Assembly (NCBI GenBank): GCA_001942415.1
Contig: MKJX01000173.1
Span: 1 to 64,000, forward strand
Reading direction: 5' to 3'
Length of the DNA stretch: 64,000 nucleotides
Origin: Pseudonocardia sp. CNS-139
GTDB lineage: Bacteria; Actinomycetota; Actinomycetes; Mycobacteriales; Pseudonocardiaceae
Below, one piece after another: positions 30,180 to 39,372 of the stretch. Position numbers and translations under genes: made by a program. The notes beneath the pieces are model-generated. The model was given only the letters and a program-made list of their open reading frames with translations. It made no database searches and was not told where the DNA came from. The first letter of the stretch is position 1. The number at the start of each line of letters is the position of its first letter.

Positions 30180-31602
30180 CGACCGGGCCGCGATGGCCGA
30201 GCTGGGGCTCGACGAGAGCGAGTTCGCCGCCCCCGACGGCGGGACGACCGACCCCGCGGACGACCAGGAGCCGGCGGTCCCGACACCGGTGCTGGCCGTC
30301 GTCGGGCGGCCGAACGTCGGCAAGTCCACGCTGGTCAACCGGCTGATCGGGCGCCGCGAGGCGGTGGTGCAGGACATCCCGGGCGTCACCCGGGACCGCA
30401 TCGCCTACGACGCGCTGTGGAACGGACGGCGCTTCACGCTCGTCGACACGGGCGGCTGGGAGCCGGGCGCGAAGGGGCTGCAGGCCGCCGTCGCGGCGCA
30501 GGCCGAGCTGGCCATGCAGACGGCCGACGCCGTGCTGCTCGTCGTTGACGCGACGGTCGGCGCGACCGCCACCGACGAGGCCGTGGCCCGGGTGCTGCGC
30601 CGCTCGGACCGGCCGGTGCTGCTGGCCGCCACCAAGGTGGACGACGAGCGGCTCGTCTCCGAGACCGCGTCGCTGTGGCGGCTCGGGCTCGGCGAGCCCT
30701 ACCCCGTCAGCGGGCTGCACGGGCGCGGCTCAGGCGACCTGCTCGACGCCGTGCTGGAGGCGCTCCCGGAGTCCCCGCGCGACCTCGGGCTCGGCGGCTC
30801 CGGCGGGCCGCGCCGCGTCGCGCTGGTCGGCAAGCCGAACGTCGGCAAGTCGAGCCTGCTCAACCGGGTGTCCGGCGAGGTGCGCTCGGTGGTGCACGAG
30901 GTGGCCGGCACCACCGTCGACCCCGTCGACTCGCTCGTGGAGCTGGACGGCGAGGTCTGGCGGTTCGTCGACACCGCGGGCCTGCGCAAGCGCGTGCAGA
31001 CCGCGAGCGGCATGGAGTACTACGCGAGCCTGCGCACGCGCGCGGCCATCGAGGCCGCCGAGGTGGCGCTGGTGCTCGTGGACGCGAGCGTGCCGCTGGC
31101 CGAGCAGGACCAGCGCGTCATCGGCATGGTCGAGGAGGCCGGCCGGGCGCTCGTGATCGTGTTCAACAAGTGGGACCTCGTCGACGAGGACCGCAGGCTC
31201 GCCATGCAGCGCGAGCTGGAGCGCGACCTCGGGCGCGTCCAGTGGGCCGAGCGGGTGAACGTCTCCGCGCTCACCGGGCGGGCCGTCGCGAAGATCGCGC
31301 CCGCGCTGCGCACCGCGCTGGAGTCGTGGGACAAGCGCATCCCGACCGGCCGGCTGAACGGGTGGCTCGCCGACGTCATCGCCGCCACCCCGCCGCCGGT
31401 GCGCGGCGGCAAGCAGCCGAAGGTGCTCTTCGCCACCCAGGCCCAGACCCGTCCGCCGACGTTCGTGCTGTTCACGTCCGGATTCCTGGAGGCCGGCTAC
31501 CGGCGGTTCCTGGAGCGCCGGCTGCGGGAGGAGTTCGGGTTCACCGGTTCGCCGGTGCGCATCTCCGTGCGTGTGCGGGAGAAGCGGGGCAAGAGCCGCT
31601 GA
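30169..31602 (+). CDS. der: Ribosome-assembly GTPase Der (EngA)
   Basis: 477 residues with two tandem GTPase domains: G1 [18 protein letters not shown] and [18 protein letters not shown]3 in LVDTGGWEP and [10 protein letters not shown]4 in AATKVDD and VFNKWDLVD. The C-terminal KH-like domain ends [16 protein letters not shown]. Needed for 50S subunit maturation. GTG 30169 has AGAGGCAGCAC before it; GTG 30148 is an in-frame alternative. Intact frame. Confidence 0.94.
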   Translation: MSSDDRAAMAELGLDESEFAAPDGGTTDPADDQEPAVPTPVLAVVGRPNVGKSTLVNRLIGRREAVVQDIPGVTRDRIAYDALWNGRRFTLVDTGGWEPGAKGLQAAVAAQAELAMQTADAVLLVVDATVGATATDEAVARVLRRSDRPVLLAATKVDDERLVSETASLWRLGLGEPYPVSGLHGRGSGDLLDAVLEALPESPRDLGLGGSGGPRRVALVGKPNVGKSSLLNRVSGEVRSVVHEVAGTTVDPVDSLVELDGEVWRFVDTAGLRKRVQTASGMEYYASLRTRAAIEAAEVALVLVDASVPLAEQDQRVIGMVEEAGRALVIVFNKWDLVDEDRRLAMQRELERDLGRVQWAERVNVSALTGRAVAKIAPALRTALESWDKRIPTGRLNGWLADVIAATPPPVRGGKQPKVLFATQAQTRPPTFVLFTSGFLEAGYRRFLERRLREEFGFTGSPVRISVRVREKRGKSR

Positions 31603-31636
31603 CGGCGGTGGGAGCAGCCCGCTGAGCCGGTCGGGT

Positions 31637-31642
31637 TACGCT
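31637..31642 (+). promoter_or_regulatory. Leaderless -10 element of the two-component operon
   Basis: TACGCT six bases before the GTG at 31649. It supports that start and fits the leaderless pattern of recN and pyrG. Confidence 0.4.
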
Positions 31643-31648
31643 CCGAAG

Positions 31649-32335
31649 GTGACGGCGGCGACGGTGGTGCACGGAGAGTCACCCGTTCGGGTCGTGCTGG
31701 CCGACGACGAGCCGCTGATGCGGGCCGGGCTGCGCACGGTGCTGGAGGCGAGCGGGTCGGTCCGGGTGGTCGGGCAGGCGGCCGACGGGGCCGAGCTGCT
31801 CGCGGCCGTCGACGCCCACCGGCCCGACGTGGTGCTGGTGGACGTGCAGATGCCCGGCACCGGCGGGCTGGCCGCGCTGCGCGTGCTGCGGTCGCGTCCC
31901 GGCGCCCCGCCCGCGGCCGTGCTCACCACGTTCGACCTCGACGAGTACGTGGCCGAGGCGCTGCAGATCGGCGTGCAGGGCTTCCTGCTCAAGGACGCCG
32001 AGCCGGACGCGCTGGTGCGCGCGGTGCTCGACCTGGCAGCCGGCGGCGCGGTGCTCGACCCGCGCATCACGGCCCGGCTGCTGCCCCGGCTGGCGCAGCG
32101 GTGCCCGCCGAGCCTGCAGCAGGCCCCGTCCCGGCTGGGCGAGCTGACCCCGCGCGAGCAGCAGGTGCTGCGCGGGCTCGCGGCCGGCGACTCCAACGCC
32201 ACGATCGGCATCCGGCTGGGGCTCGCCGAGGCGACCGTCAAGAAGTACGTCTCCGCACTGCTCGTGAAGCTGGGCGTCGACAACCGCGTGCAGGCCGCCC
32301 TGCTGGCGCACAGCTGGGGAGTGGGCGCGCCGTGA
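31649..32335 (+). CDS. NarL/LuxR-family response regulator
   Basis: 228 residues. Receiver domain PVRVVLADDEPLMRAGLRTV, with phospho-acceptor Asp in VLVDVQMPG, Thr in VLTTFD and Lys in GFLLKDAEP. C-terminal LuxR-type helix-turn-helix LTPREQQVLRGLAAGDSNAT / LGLAEATVKKYVSALLVKLG. The GTG at 31649 is chosen from the short distance to the -10. The stop overlaps the sensor kinase GTG, so the two form one operon. Confidence 0.9.
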   Translation: MTAATVVHGESPVRVVLADDEPLMRAGLRTVLEASGSVRVVGQAADGAELLAAVDAHRPDVVLVDVQMPGTGGLAALRVLRSRPGAPPAAVLTTFDLDEYVAEALQIGVQGFLLKDAEPDALVRAVLDLAAGGAVLDPRITARLLPRLAQRCPPSLQQAPSRLGELTPREQQVLRGLAAGDSNATIGIRLGLAEATVKKYVSALLVKLGVDNRVQAALLAHSWGVGAP

Positions 32336-33455
32336 CGCTGCTCGGCCGGTTCGCCCCCCTGCTGCCGGTGGCGCGCCGCGGGCTCGTCGAGGTGGCGGCG
32401 GTCGCGATCCCGGCCACCGCCGTGCTGCTGGGCATCGCGCCGTTCGAGTGGTCGGTCGTCGCCGCGCTCACGGCCTGCGCGCTGCTCCCGCTGCGGCACG
32501 TCTGGCCGCCGCTGGCGGTGCTCGGCGGGGTGTGGGGGCTGGTCGGAGGGCTGGGCTGGCCGCCGATCGTCGTCGCGCTGTACTCGCTGGGCCGCCGCTG
32601 CGGGCGCACCGCGTGCCTGGTGCCGTGGCTCGCCGTGCCGTGCGTCGCCTCGGTCACCCCGGTGCTGGTCACGCAGGACATGGAGTGGCACCAGATCGTC
32701 CTGATGATCGCGTTCGTGGTGCTCTACGCGGCGGCGCCCGCGGTGATGGGGCTGCTGGTCAGCACGCGGGCGCGGCTCACCGAGAGCCTGCGGCAGCTGG
32801 AGCTCGCGCGCGAGGAGGCGCTCGCCGCGTCCCGGGAGGCGGCGCGGGCGCAGGAGCGGGCCCGGATCGGCCGCGAGATCCACGACTCCGTCGGGCACCA
32901 CGCGACGCTGATCGCGGTGGCGCCCGCGGCGATCGTCGCGTCCACGCACGAGGACGAGACGCGCCGCGCGGCCGAGCAGCTGCGCACCCTCGCCAAGCGG
33001 GCGCTCGCGGAGATGCGGGCCGCCCTCGGGCTGCTGGACGGGCGCGAGCAGGCGGCCGGGCTGACCGAGATCGCCGCGCTGGTGGCCGGGTCGCGCGCGG
33101 CCGGGGTGGACGCGAGCTCGTGCACGACGGCGACCCCGGCGACGTCGCCGCGGGCACCGGGCGGGCCGTCTACCGGGTGGTGCAGGAGTCGCTGACCAAC
33201 GCGGCCCGGCACGCGCCCGGCACCGCGGTGCGTGTCGAGCTGCGCTGGCGGCCCGCCGAGCTGCGGGTCCGGGTGGGCAACACGGCCCCGAACGGCACCG
33301 GCCCCGTCCGGGCCGGCGGGGGCGGGGCCGGGCTGACCGGGCTGGGGGAGCGGGTCACGTCCGTCGGCGGGGAACTGACCGCCGGCCCGCAGCCGGACGG
33401 CGGGTTCGCCGTACTGGCGACGTTCCCCCTGCCCCAGCCGGTCCCCACCCGCTGA
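32332..33455 (+). CDS. Two-component sensor histidine kinase, NarL-partner type
   Basis: About 374 residues. The N-terminus has four to five membrane helices (VAIPATAVLLGIA, VAALTACALLPL, GGVWGLVGGLGWPPIVVAL, LMIAFVVLYAAAPAVMG). A HisKA_3 box ERARIGREIHDSVGHHATLI follows with phospho-acceptor His in EIHDSVGH, then HATPase blocks VVQESLTNAARHAPG and GGAGLTGLGERV. One G is lost near 33114 (GACGCG-AGCTC). It pairs with the regulator just upstream; signal unknown. Confidence 0.88.
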
Positions 33456-33480
33456 CCCCAACACGCGCACACAAATCCAG

Positions 33481-33672
33481 CGACTCGCGTGCACTAAAAC
33501 CGCGACTCGCGTGCAGCCAGGCCCCGACTCGCGTGCACCCAGCCCGCGACTCGCGTGCGCTCAGGCCCCGACTCGCGGGCTCGCGGGCGTCCCGGCCCGC
33601 GAGTCGCTGGAAAAGTGCGCGCGAGTCGCGCTGTGGGTGCGCGCGAGTCGGGCTCTGGAGGTACGCGAGTCG
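33481..33672. repeat. 22-bp-period motif array, five direct and four inverted units
   Basis: CGACTCGCGTGCA or near copies start at 33481, 33503, 33525, 33547 and 33569, exactly 22 bases apart. The complement core GCGAGTCG then starts at 33599, 33621, 33643 and 33665, again every 22 bases. The 9-base gaps between cores vary. The whole forms one large imperfect palindrome between the kinase stop and the urtA upstream region. No coding potential is claimed. Confidence 0.93.
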
Positions 33673-33732
33673 GGCTGTGTTTCGGGTGGATCACGCGGAA
33701 CGGGCCTCGGGGGACGGGCCGGCAACGTCGCG

Positions 33733-33776
33733 GTTACGCGCAACCACCAACGGGTGAAACACGCGCTACCTAGCGT
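33733..33776 (+). promoter_or_regulatory. Putative urtA promoter region with GlnR-like half-sites
   Basis: GTTAC at 33733 and GAAAC at 33756 resemble the two half-site types of actinobacterial GlnR boxes, but their 18-base separation is not the canonical six. TAGCGT at 33771 is a candidate -10, leaving a leader of about 95 bases before urtA. Urea uptake genes are often nitrogen-controlled, which is the main reason to consider this. Confidence 0.25.
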
Positions 33777-33877
33777 ACACAGCCGTGGATACACCTGCGT
33801 ATCCAGCAGCTCAGAGGCCATGTCGGGGCCCTGGTCTCCGCGCTGCCGCTGCCGGCGACGACGTGGAAGGCACACCG

Positions 33878-35137
33878 ATGAGTCGTTTCCCTGCCCGGAG
33901 GAAGGTCGCCGCCGCGACACTCCTCGCGGCCTGCATGGCCCTGACCGCGTGCGGTGCGCGCGTCGACGACGCGGGCGGTACGGGGGCCTCCGGGGCCGCG
34001 TCGTGCGTCGACACGTCGGGTGACGAGATCAAGGTCGGCTTCCTGAACTCGCGCTCCGGCACGATGGCGATCAGCGAGAACACGGTCTTCGACTCGCTGT
34101 CGCTGGCCGCCGAGCAGATCAACGCGGCCGGTGGCGTGCTGGGCAAGCAGCTCGCGATCGTCGCGGAGGACGGCGCCTCGGAGCCGACGATCTTCGCGGA
34201 GAAGGCGCAGAAGCTGATCCGCAGCGACTGCGTAGCCGCGGTCTTCGGCGGCTGGACGTCCTCGTCGCGCAAGGCGATGCTGCCGGTCTTCGAGAGCAAC
34301 AACGCGCTGCTCTTCTACCCGGTGCAGTACGAGGGCCTGGAGTCCTCGAAGAACATCTTCTACACCGGCGCCACCACGAACCAGCAGATCATCCCCGCGC
34401 TCGACTACCTCAAGGAGCAGGGCGTGACCAGCCTGTTCCTGGTCGGCAGCGACTACGTGTTCCCGCAGACCGCCAACAAGATCATCAAGGCGTACGCGGC
34501 GGCCAACGGCATGGAGATCCGCGGCGAGGAGTACGCCCCGCTCGGCCACACCGACTTCGCCACGATCGTCGCCAAGGTGCGCGACGCCGGCGCGGGCGCG
34601 GTGTTCAACACGCTCAACGGCGACTCGAACGTCGCGTTCTTCAAGGAGTACAAGAACCTCGGCCTGACGCCCGCCGCGATGCCGGTGATCAGCGTGTCGA
34701 TCGCCGAGGAGGAGGTCGGCGGCATCGGCATCGACAACATCGTCGGCCAGCCGGTGGCCTGGAACTACTACCAGACGATCGACTCCCCGACGAACCAGCA
34801 GTTCGTGGAGGCGTTCAAGGCCGAGTACGGCGCGTCCCGCGTGACGTCCGACCCGATGGAGGCCGCGTACACGTCGCTCTGGCTGTGGAAGGGCATGGTC
34901 GAGAAGGCCGGCTCGTTCGAGGTCGACGCGGTGCGCACGGCGGCGGGCGGCGTCAGCTACGACGCCCCGGAGGGCACGGTCACGGTCAACGGCGACAACC
35001 ACCACATCGCCAAGACCGCGCTCATCGGCAAGATCGGCCCCGACGGCCTGATCTACACCGAGTGGTCGTCGCAGGGCCCGATCGAGCCCGACCCCTACCT
35101 GGAGACCTACCCGTGGGCCGGCAGCCTGTCGAGCTGA
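33878..35137 (+). CDS. urtA: Urea ABC transporter, substrate-binding lipoprotein
   Basis: 419 residues. Signal peptide with lipobox: ATLLAACMALTACG, cleavage before Cys near residue 25. The mature part EIKVGFLNSRSGTMAISENT, AVFGGWTSSSRKAMLPVFES, LLFYPVQYEGLESSKNIFYT and DPMEAAYTSLWLWKGMVEKA is typical UrtA, not a branched-chain amino-acid binder. GGAAGGCACACCG precedes the ATG. First gene of the urtABCDE operon. Confidence 0.95.
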   Translation: MSRFPARRKVAAATLLAACMALTACGARVDDAGGTGASGAASCVDTSGDEIKVGFLNSRSGTMAISENTVFDSLSLAAEQINAAGGVLGKQLAIVAEDGASEPTIFAEKAQKLIRSDCVAAVFGGWTSSSRKAMLPVFESNNALLFYPVQYEGLESSKNIFYTGATTNQQIIPALDYLKEQGVTSLFLVGSDYVFPQTANKIIKAYAAANGMEIRGEEYAPLGHTDFATIVAKVRDAGAGAVFNTLNGDSNVAFFKEYKNLGLTPAAMPVISVSIAEEEVGGIGIDNIVGQPVAWNYYQTIDSPTNQQFVEAFKAEYGASRVTSDPMEAAYTSLWLWKGMVEKAGSFEVDAVRTAAGGVSYDAPEGTVTVNGDNHHIAKTALIGKIGPDGLIYTEWSSQGPIEPDPYLETYPWAGSLSS

Positions 35138-35170
35138 CCCGGTAGCGAGCCTCCGGGGAGGGGGAACGTC

Positions 35171-36055
35171 GTGGAAATCATCGTCACGCAGCTGTTCAAC
35201 GGCCTCTCCGGAGGCTCGATCCTGCTGCTCGCCGCGCTGGGTCTGGCGCTCACGTTCGGTCAGATGGGCGTGATCAACATGGCCCACGGCGAGTTCATCA
35301 TGGCCGGCGCCTACACCGCCTACGTCACGCAGAACGTGCTGGGCTCGGCCGGGTTGTCGCTGTTCGTGTCGCTGCCGATCGCGTTCGTCGTCGGCGGGCT
35401 GCTCGGGGTGGTGCTGGAGGCGACGCTGCTGCGCCGCATGTACCACCGCCCGCTGGACACGCTGCTGGTCACGTGGGGCGTCTCGCTGGTGCTCCAGCAG
35501 CTGGCCCGCGACGTGTTCGGCACGGCCGGCGTGGACGTCCCGGCGCCGTCGTGGCTGTCGGGGCCGGTCGAGCTGCTCGGGTTCTCGTTCCCGCGCACGC
35601 GGCTGTTCATCCTGGCGCTGGCGGTGGCCGCGTTCGTCGCGCTCGCGCTGGCCCTGCGGTTCACGCCGCTGGGCCGGCGGATCCGGGCGACGGTGCAGAA
35701 CCGCCCGCTCGCGGAGACGGCCGGCATCTCCACCCGCGCCACCGACCGCCTCACGTTCTTCATCGGCTCCGGTCTCGCCGGGGTCGCGGGGGTGGCGCTG
35801 ACGCTGATGGGCTCGATCTCGCCCAACCTCGGCACGTCCTACATCGTCGACGCCTTCCTCGTGGTGGTCGTCGGCGGCGTCGGGCAGGTCCGGGGCGCGG
35901 TGATCGCGGCGTTCGTGCTCGGGATCGTGCAGAGCTTCCTGGAGTACTCGACGACCGCGTCGATCGCGAAGGTGCTGGTCTTCGCGCTGATCGTGGCCTT
36001 CCTGCAGACGCGGCCACAGGGCATCTTCGCGGTGCGGACGAGGAGCTTGGCATGA
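35171..36055 (+). CDS. urtB: Urea ABC transporter permease UrtB
   Basis: 294 residues, LivH-like permease with about eight membrane spans. FNGLSGGSILLLAALGLALT, FGQMGVINMAHGEFIMAGAY and VTWGVSLVLQQLARDVFG are UrtB blocks, and the C-terminal VVVVGGVGQVRGAVIAAFVL is conserved. GTG 35171 follows GGAGGGGGAACGTC. Stop overlaps urtC ATG. Intact. Confidence 0.94.
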   Translation: MEIIVTQLFNGLSGGSILLLAALGLALTFGQMGVINMAHGEFIMAGAYTAYVTQNVLGSAGLSLFVSLPIAFVVGGLLGVVLEATLLRRMYHRPLDTLLVTWGVSLVLQQLARDVFGTAGVDVPAPSWLSGPVELLGFSFPRTRLFILALAVAAFVALALALRFTPLGRRIRATVQNRPLAETAGISTRATDRLTFFIGSGLAGVAGVALTLMGSISPNLGTSYIVDAFLVVVVGGVGQVRGAVIAAFVLGIVQSFLEYSTTASIAKVLVFALIVAFLQTRPQGIFAVRTRSLA

Positions 36056-37148
36056 GGACCGTGTTCTCGTCCCGCTGGGCGGTCGTCGGCGGGTTCGCGC
36101 TGGTCGCGCTGCTGCTGTTCGTGGTGGCGCCGCTCGCCCTCAGCCCGTTCCGGCTCGACCAGCTCGGGCGCTACCTGTGCTTCGCGATGGTGGCGGTCGG
36201 GATCGGGCTGGCCTGGGGCCGCGGCGGCATGCTGACGCTCGGCCAGGGCGTGTTCTTCGGCCTGGGCGCCTACATGATGGCGATGCACCTCAAGCTGGCC
36301 GACGCCGGTCCGGGCGAGGTGCCCGACTTCATGGCCCTGATCTCCTCGGACGGCGTGCCGTGGTGGTGGGAGCCGTTCCGCTCGGAGATCGTGACGCTGC
36401 TGGCGATCCTGGTCGTGCCGGCCGCGCTGGCGCCCTGCTGGGCCTCGCGACGTTCCGCCGGAAGGTGCGCGGGGCGTACTTCGCGATCCTGTCGCAGGCG
36501 CTCGCGGCCGCGTTCGTGATCCTGCTGATCGGCAACCCGACCGGCACCGGCGGGTCGACGGGCCTGTCCGGCTTCCGCGGGTTCTTCGGGTTCGCGCTGG
36601 CCGACCCGGCCAACCGCATGGTGCTGTTCTTCACCGCGGCCGGGGTGCTGCTGCTCATGCTCGTGGCGGTCCGCCAGCTCATGGTCAGCCGCTACGGCGA
36701 GTTGCTCGTGGCCTGCCGGGACGCGGAGGAGCGGGTGCGGTTCCTCGGCTACGACCCGGCCAACGTCAAGACGGTCGCGTTCGCCGTCGCCGCGCTGATG
36801 GCGAGCGTGGCCGGGGCGCTCTTCGTGCCGATCGTCGGCATCGTCTCGCCCAACGACGTCGGCATCGTCCCGTCGATCGGGATGCTCATCGGCGTCGCGA
36901 TCGGCGGGCGCACCACGCTCTTCGGCCCGGCGATCGGCGCGGTGGCCGTGGCGTGGGCGGGGTCGACGCTCTCCGAGCAGTTCCCGTCGGGCTGGACCTA
37001 CGCACAGGGGCTGCTGTTCATGCTGGTCATCGCGTTCCTGCCGGGCGGGCTGGCGTCACTCGGCGGGCTGGTGCGGCGGCTGCGGACGGGCGGGGCGCGC
37101 CGGACGCCGGCCGCGCCGCCGGTGCCGGCCGCGACGGGAGGGAACTGA
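36052..37148 (+). CDS. urtC: Urea ABC transporter permease UrtC
   Basis: 365 residues after repair. LivM-like permease: YLCFAMVAVGIGLAWGRGGM, LTLGQGVFFGLGAYMMAMHL, RKVRGAYFAILSQALAAAF, ACRDAEERVRFLGYDPANVK, GIVPSIGMLIGVAIGGRTTL. One base is lost near 36433 (CTGGCG-CCCTGCTGG, restoring ALAALLGLATFRRKV). ATG overlaps the urtB stop; the stop TGA shares a base with the urtD ATG. Confidence 0.93.
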
Positions 37149-37923
37149 TGGAGGCCGACTACCTGGAGATCACCGGGCTCACCGTGAGCTTCGACGGGTT
37201 CGTGGCCGTCGACTCCGTGGACCTGTCGGTGCTGCCCGGCGACCTGCGGTTCCTCATCGGGCCCAACGGCGCGGGCAAGACCACGCTGATCGACGCCGTC
37301 TCCGGGCTCGTCCCGGCGACGGGGTCGGCCCGCTACGCGGGGCACGAGCTGGTGGGGCGCAAGGTGCACCGGATCGCGCGCCTCGGCGTCGGCCGGACGT
37401 TCCAGACGGCCACGGTCTTCGAGGAGCTGTCCGTCCTGCAGAACCTCGACATCGCGGCCGGCGCCGGGCGCGGCCCGCTCACGATGCTGCGCCGCCGCCG
37501 CGGCGTGCCCGAGGAGGTCGAGCGCACGCTCGACACGATCGGGCTGACGGCGCTGGTCGACGCCCCCGCGGGCACGCTCGCGCACGGCCAGAAGCAGTGG
37601 CTGGAGATCGGGATGCTGCTCGTGCAGGACGCCCGGCTGCTCATGCTCGACGAGCCCGTCGCCGGCATGAGCGCCGAGGAGAAGGACGAGACCGGGCGGC
37701 TGCTGCAGCGCATCGGCGCCGACCGGACCGTCGTGGTGGTGGAGCACGACATGGACTTCATGCGGGCCTTCGCCGCCTCCGTCACCGTGCTGCACGCCGG
37801 GAAGGTGCTGGCCGAGGGCAGCGTCGCGCAGGTGCAGGCCGACCCGCGGGTGCAGGAGGTCTACCTCGGCCCGGGCCACCACACGCAGGCGGAGCTGGAG
37901 ACGGTGCTGGGGGAGGGCGCGTA

Positions 37924-37924
<1 letters not shown>
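37148..37924 (+). CDS. urtD: Urea ABC transporter ATPase UrtD
   Basis: 258 residues. Walker A FLIGPNGAGKTTLIDAVSG, Q-loop region VGRTFQTATVFEELSVLQNL, signature-like LAHGQKQWLEIGMLL, Walker B RLLMLDEPVAGMSAEEKDET and switch His in VVVEHDMDFM. LAHGQ in place of LSGGQ is the UrtD hallmark. Intact frame, one-base overlaps on both sides. Confidence 0.95.
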
Positions 37925-38616
<692 letters not shown>

Positions 38617-38628
38617 TGGCGATCTGAC

Positions 38629-39355
38629 GTGACGGGGATCGTCCCCGAGGACGCGGCCGTCCCGCTGCGGGAGCAGGTCTACACCGCGCTGCGCGACGAG
38701 CTTCTCGACGGCGCGGTGTCGCCGGCCGAGCGGCTCACCGAGCCGAAGCTCTCGAAGCGGTTCGGGGTGTCCCGCACGCCCGTCCGGGACGCGCTCACGC
38801 GGCTCGTCGCGGACGGGCTCGTGCAGCGGGAGGAGTACGGCTACTCGGTGGTCGTGCCCAGCATGGCCCGGGTGCGCGACCTGTACGAGGTGCGGAGTCG
38901 CGGTGGAGCTGCGGGGCATCAGCCGCAGCATCGAGAACCCCGGCGTGCGCCACGACCAGGAGAAGCTCGGTGCCGAGCTGGAGCACTGGTACGCGCTGCG
39001 GGCCGCGCCGCCCGCGCCGTCGCCGGAGTTCGTGCTGCTCGACGAGCGCTACCACGCGGCCGTGCTCGGGGCGTCGGGAAACACGGAGCTCGTCGCCGTG
39101 CTCGTGGACGTCAACCGGCGCATCCGTCGCGTCCGCATGTACGACTTCACGATCCCCGGCCGCATCGAGACCTCGATCGAGGAGCACATCGAGATCGTCG
39201 AGCGGCTCCTCGAAGGACAGCTGGCGACGGCGCACCGGCTGCTGCACGAGCACATCGGCGCGTCCCTGGAGATCGTCGTGGAACGGGCGACACGCGCCCT
39301 CGCGGCCATGAACGCGCGCCACGGCGACGGCCCGGTCTACCTCGGATCCATCTGA
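38629..39355 (+). CDS. GntR/FadR-family regulator
   Basis: About 242 residues. N-terminal winged helix: PLREQVYTALRDELLDGAVS, LTEPKLSKRFGVSRTPVRDA, LTRLVADGLVQREEYGYSVV. C-terminal FCD ligand domain: VELRGISRSIEN, FVLLDERYHAAVLGASGNTE, IEEHIEIVERLLEGQLATAH, RLLHEHIGASLEIV, with the metal-site His residues in EEHIEIV and LHEHI. The frame shifts near 38895 (two bases lost or one gained). It lies between urtE and urea carboxylase and probably controls urea use (inference). Confidence 0.85.
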
Positions 39356-39372
39356 CGCGCCCGGGAGGGCCT

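Noticed and set aside
33481..33672. CRISPR array
   Set aside because: Cores are only about 13 bases with 9-base gaps, half the units are inverted, and there are no cas genes.
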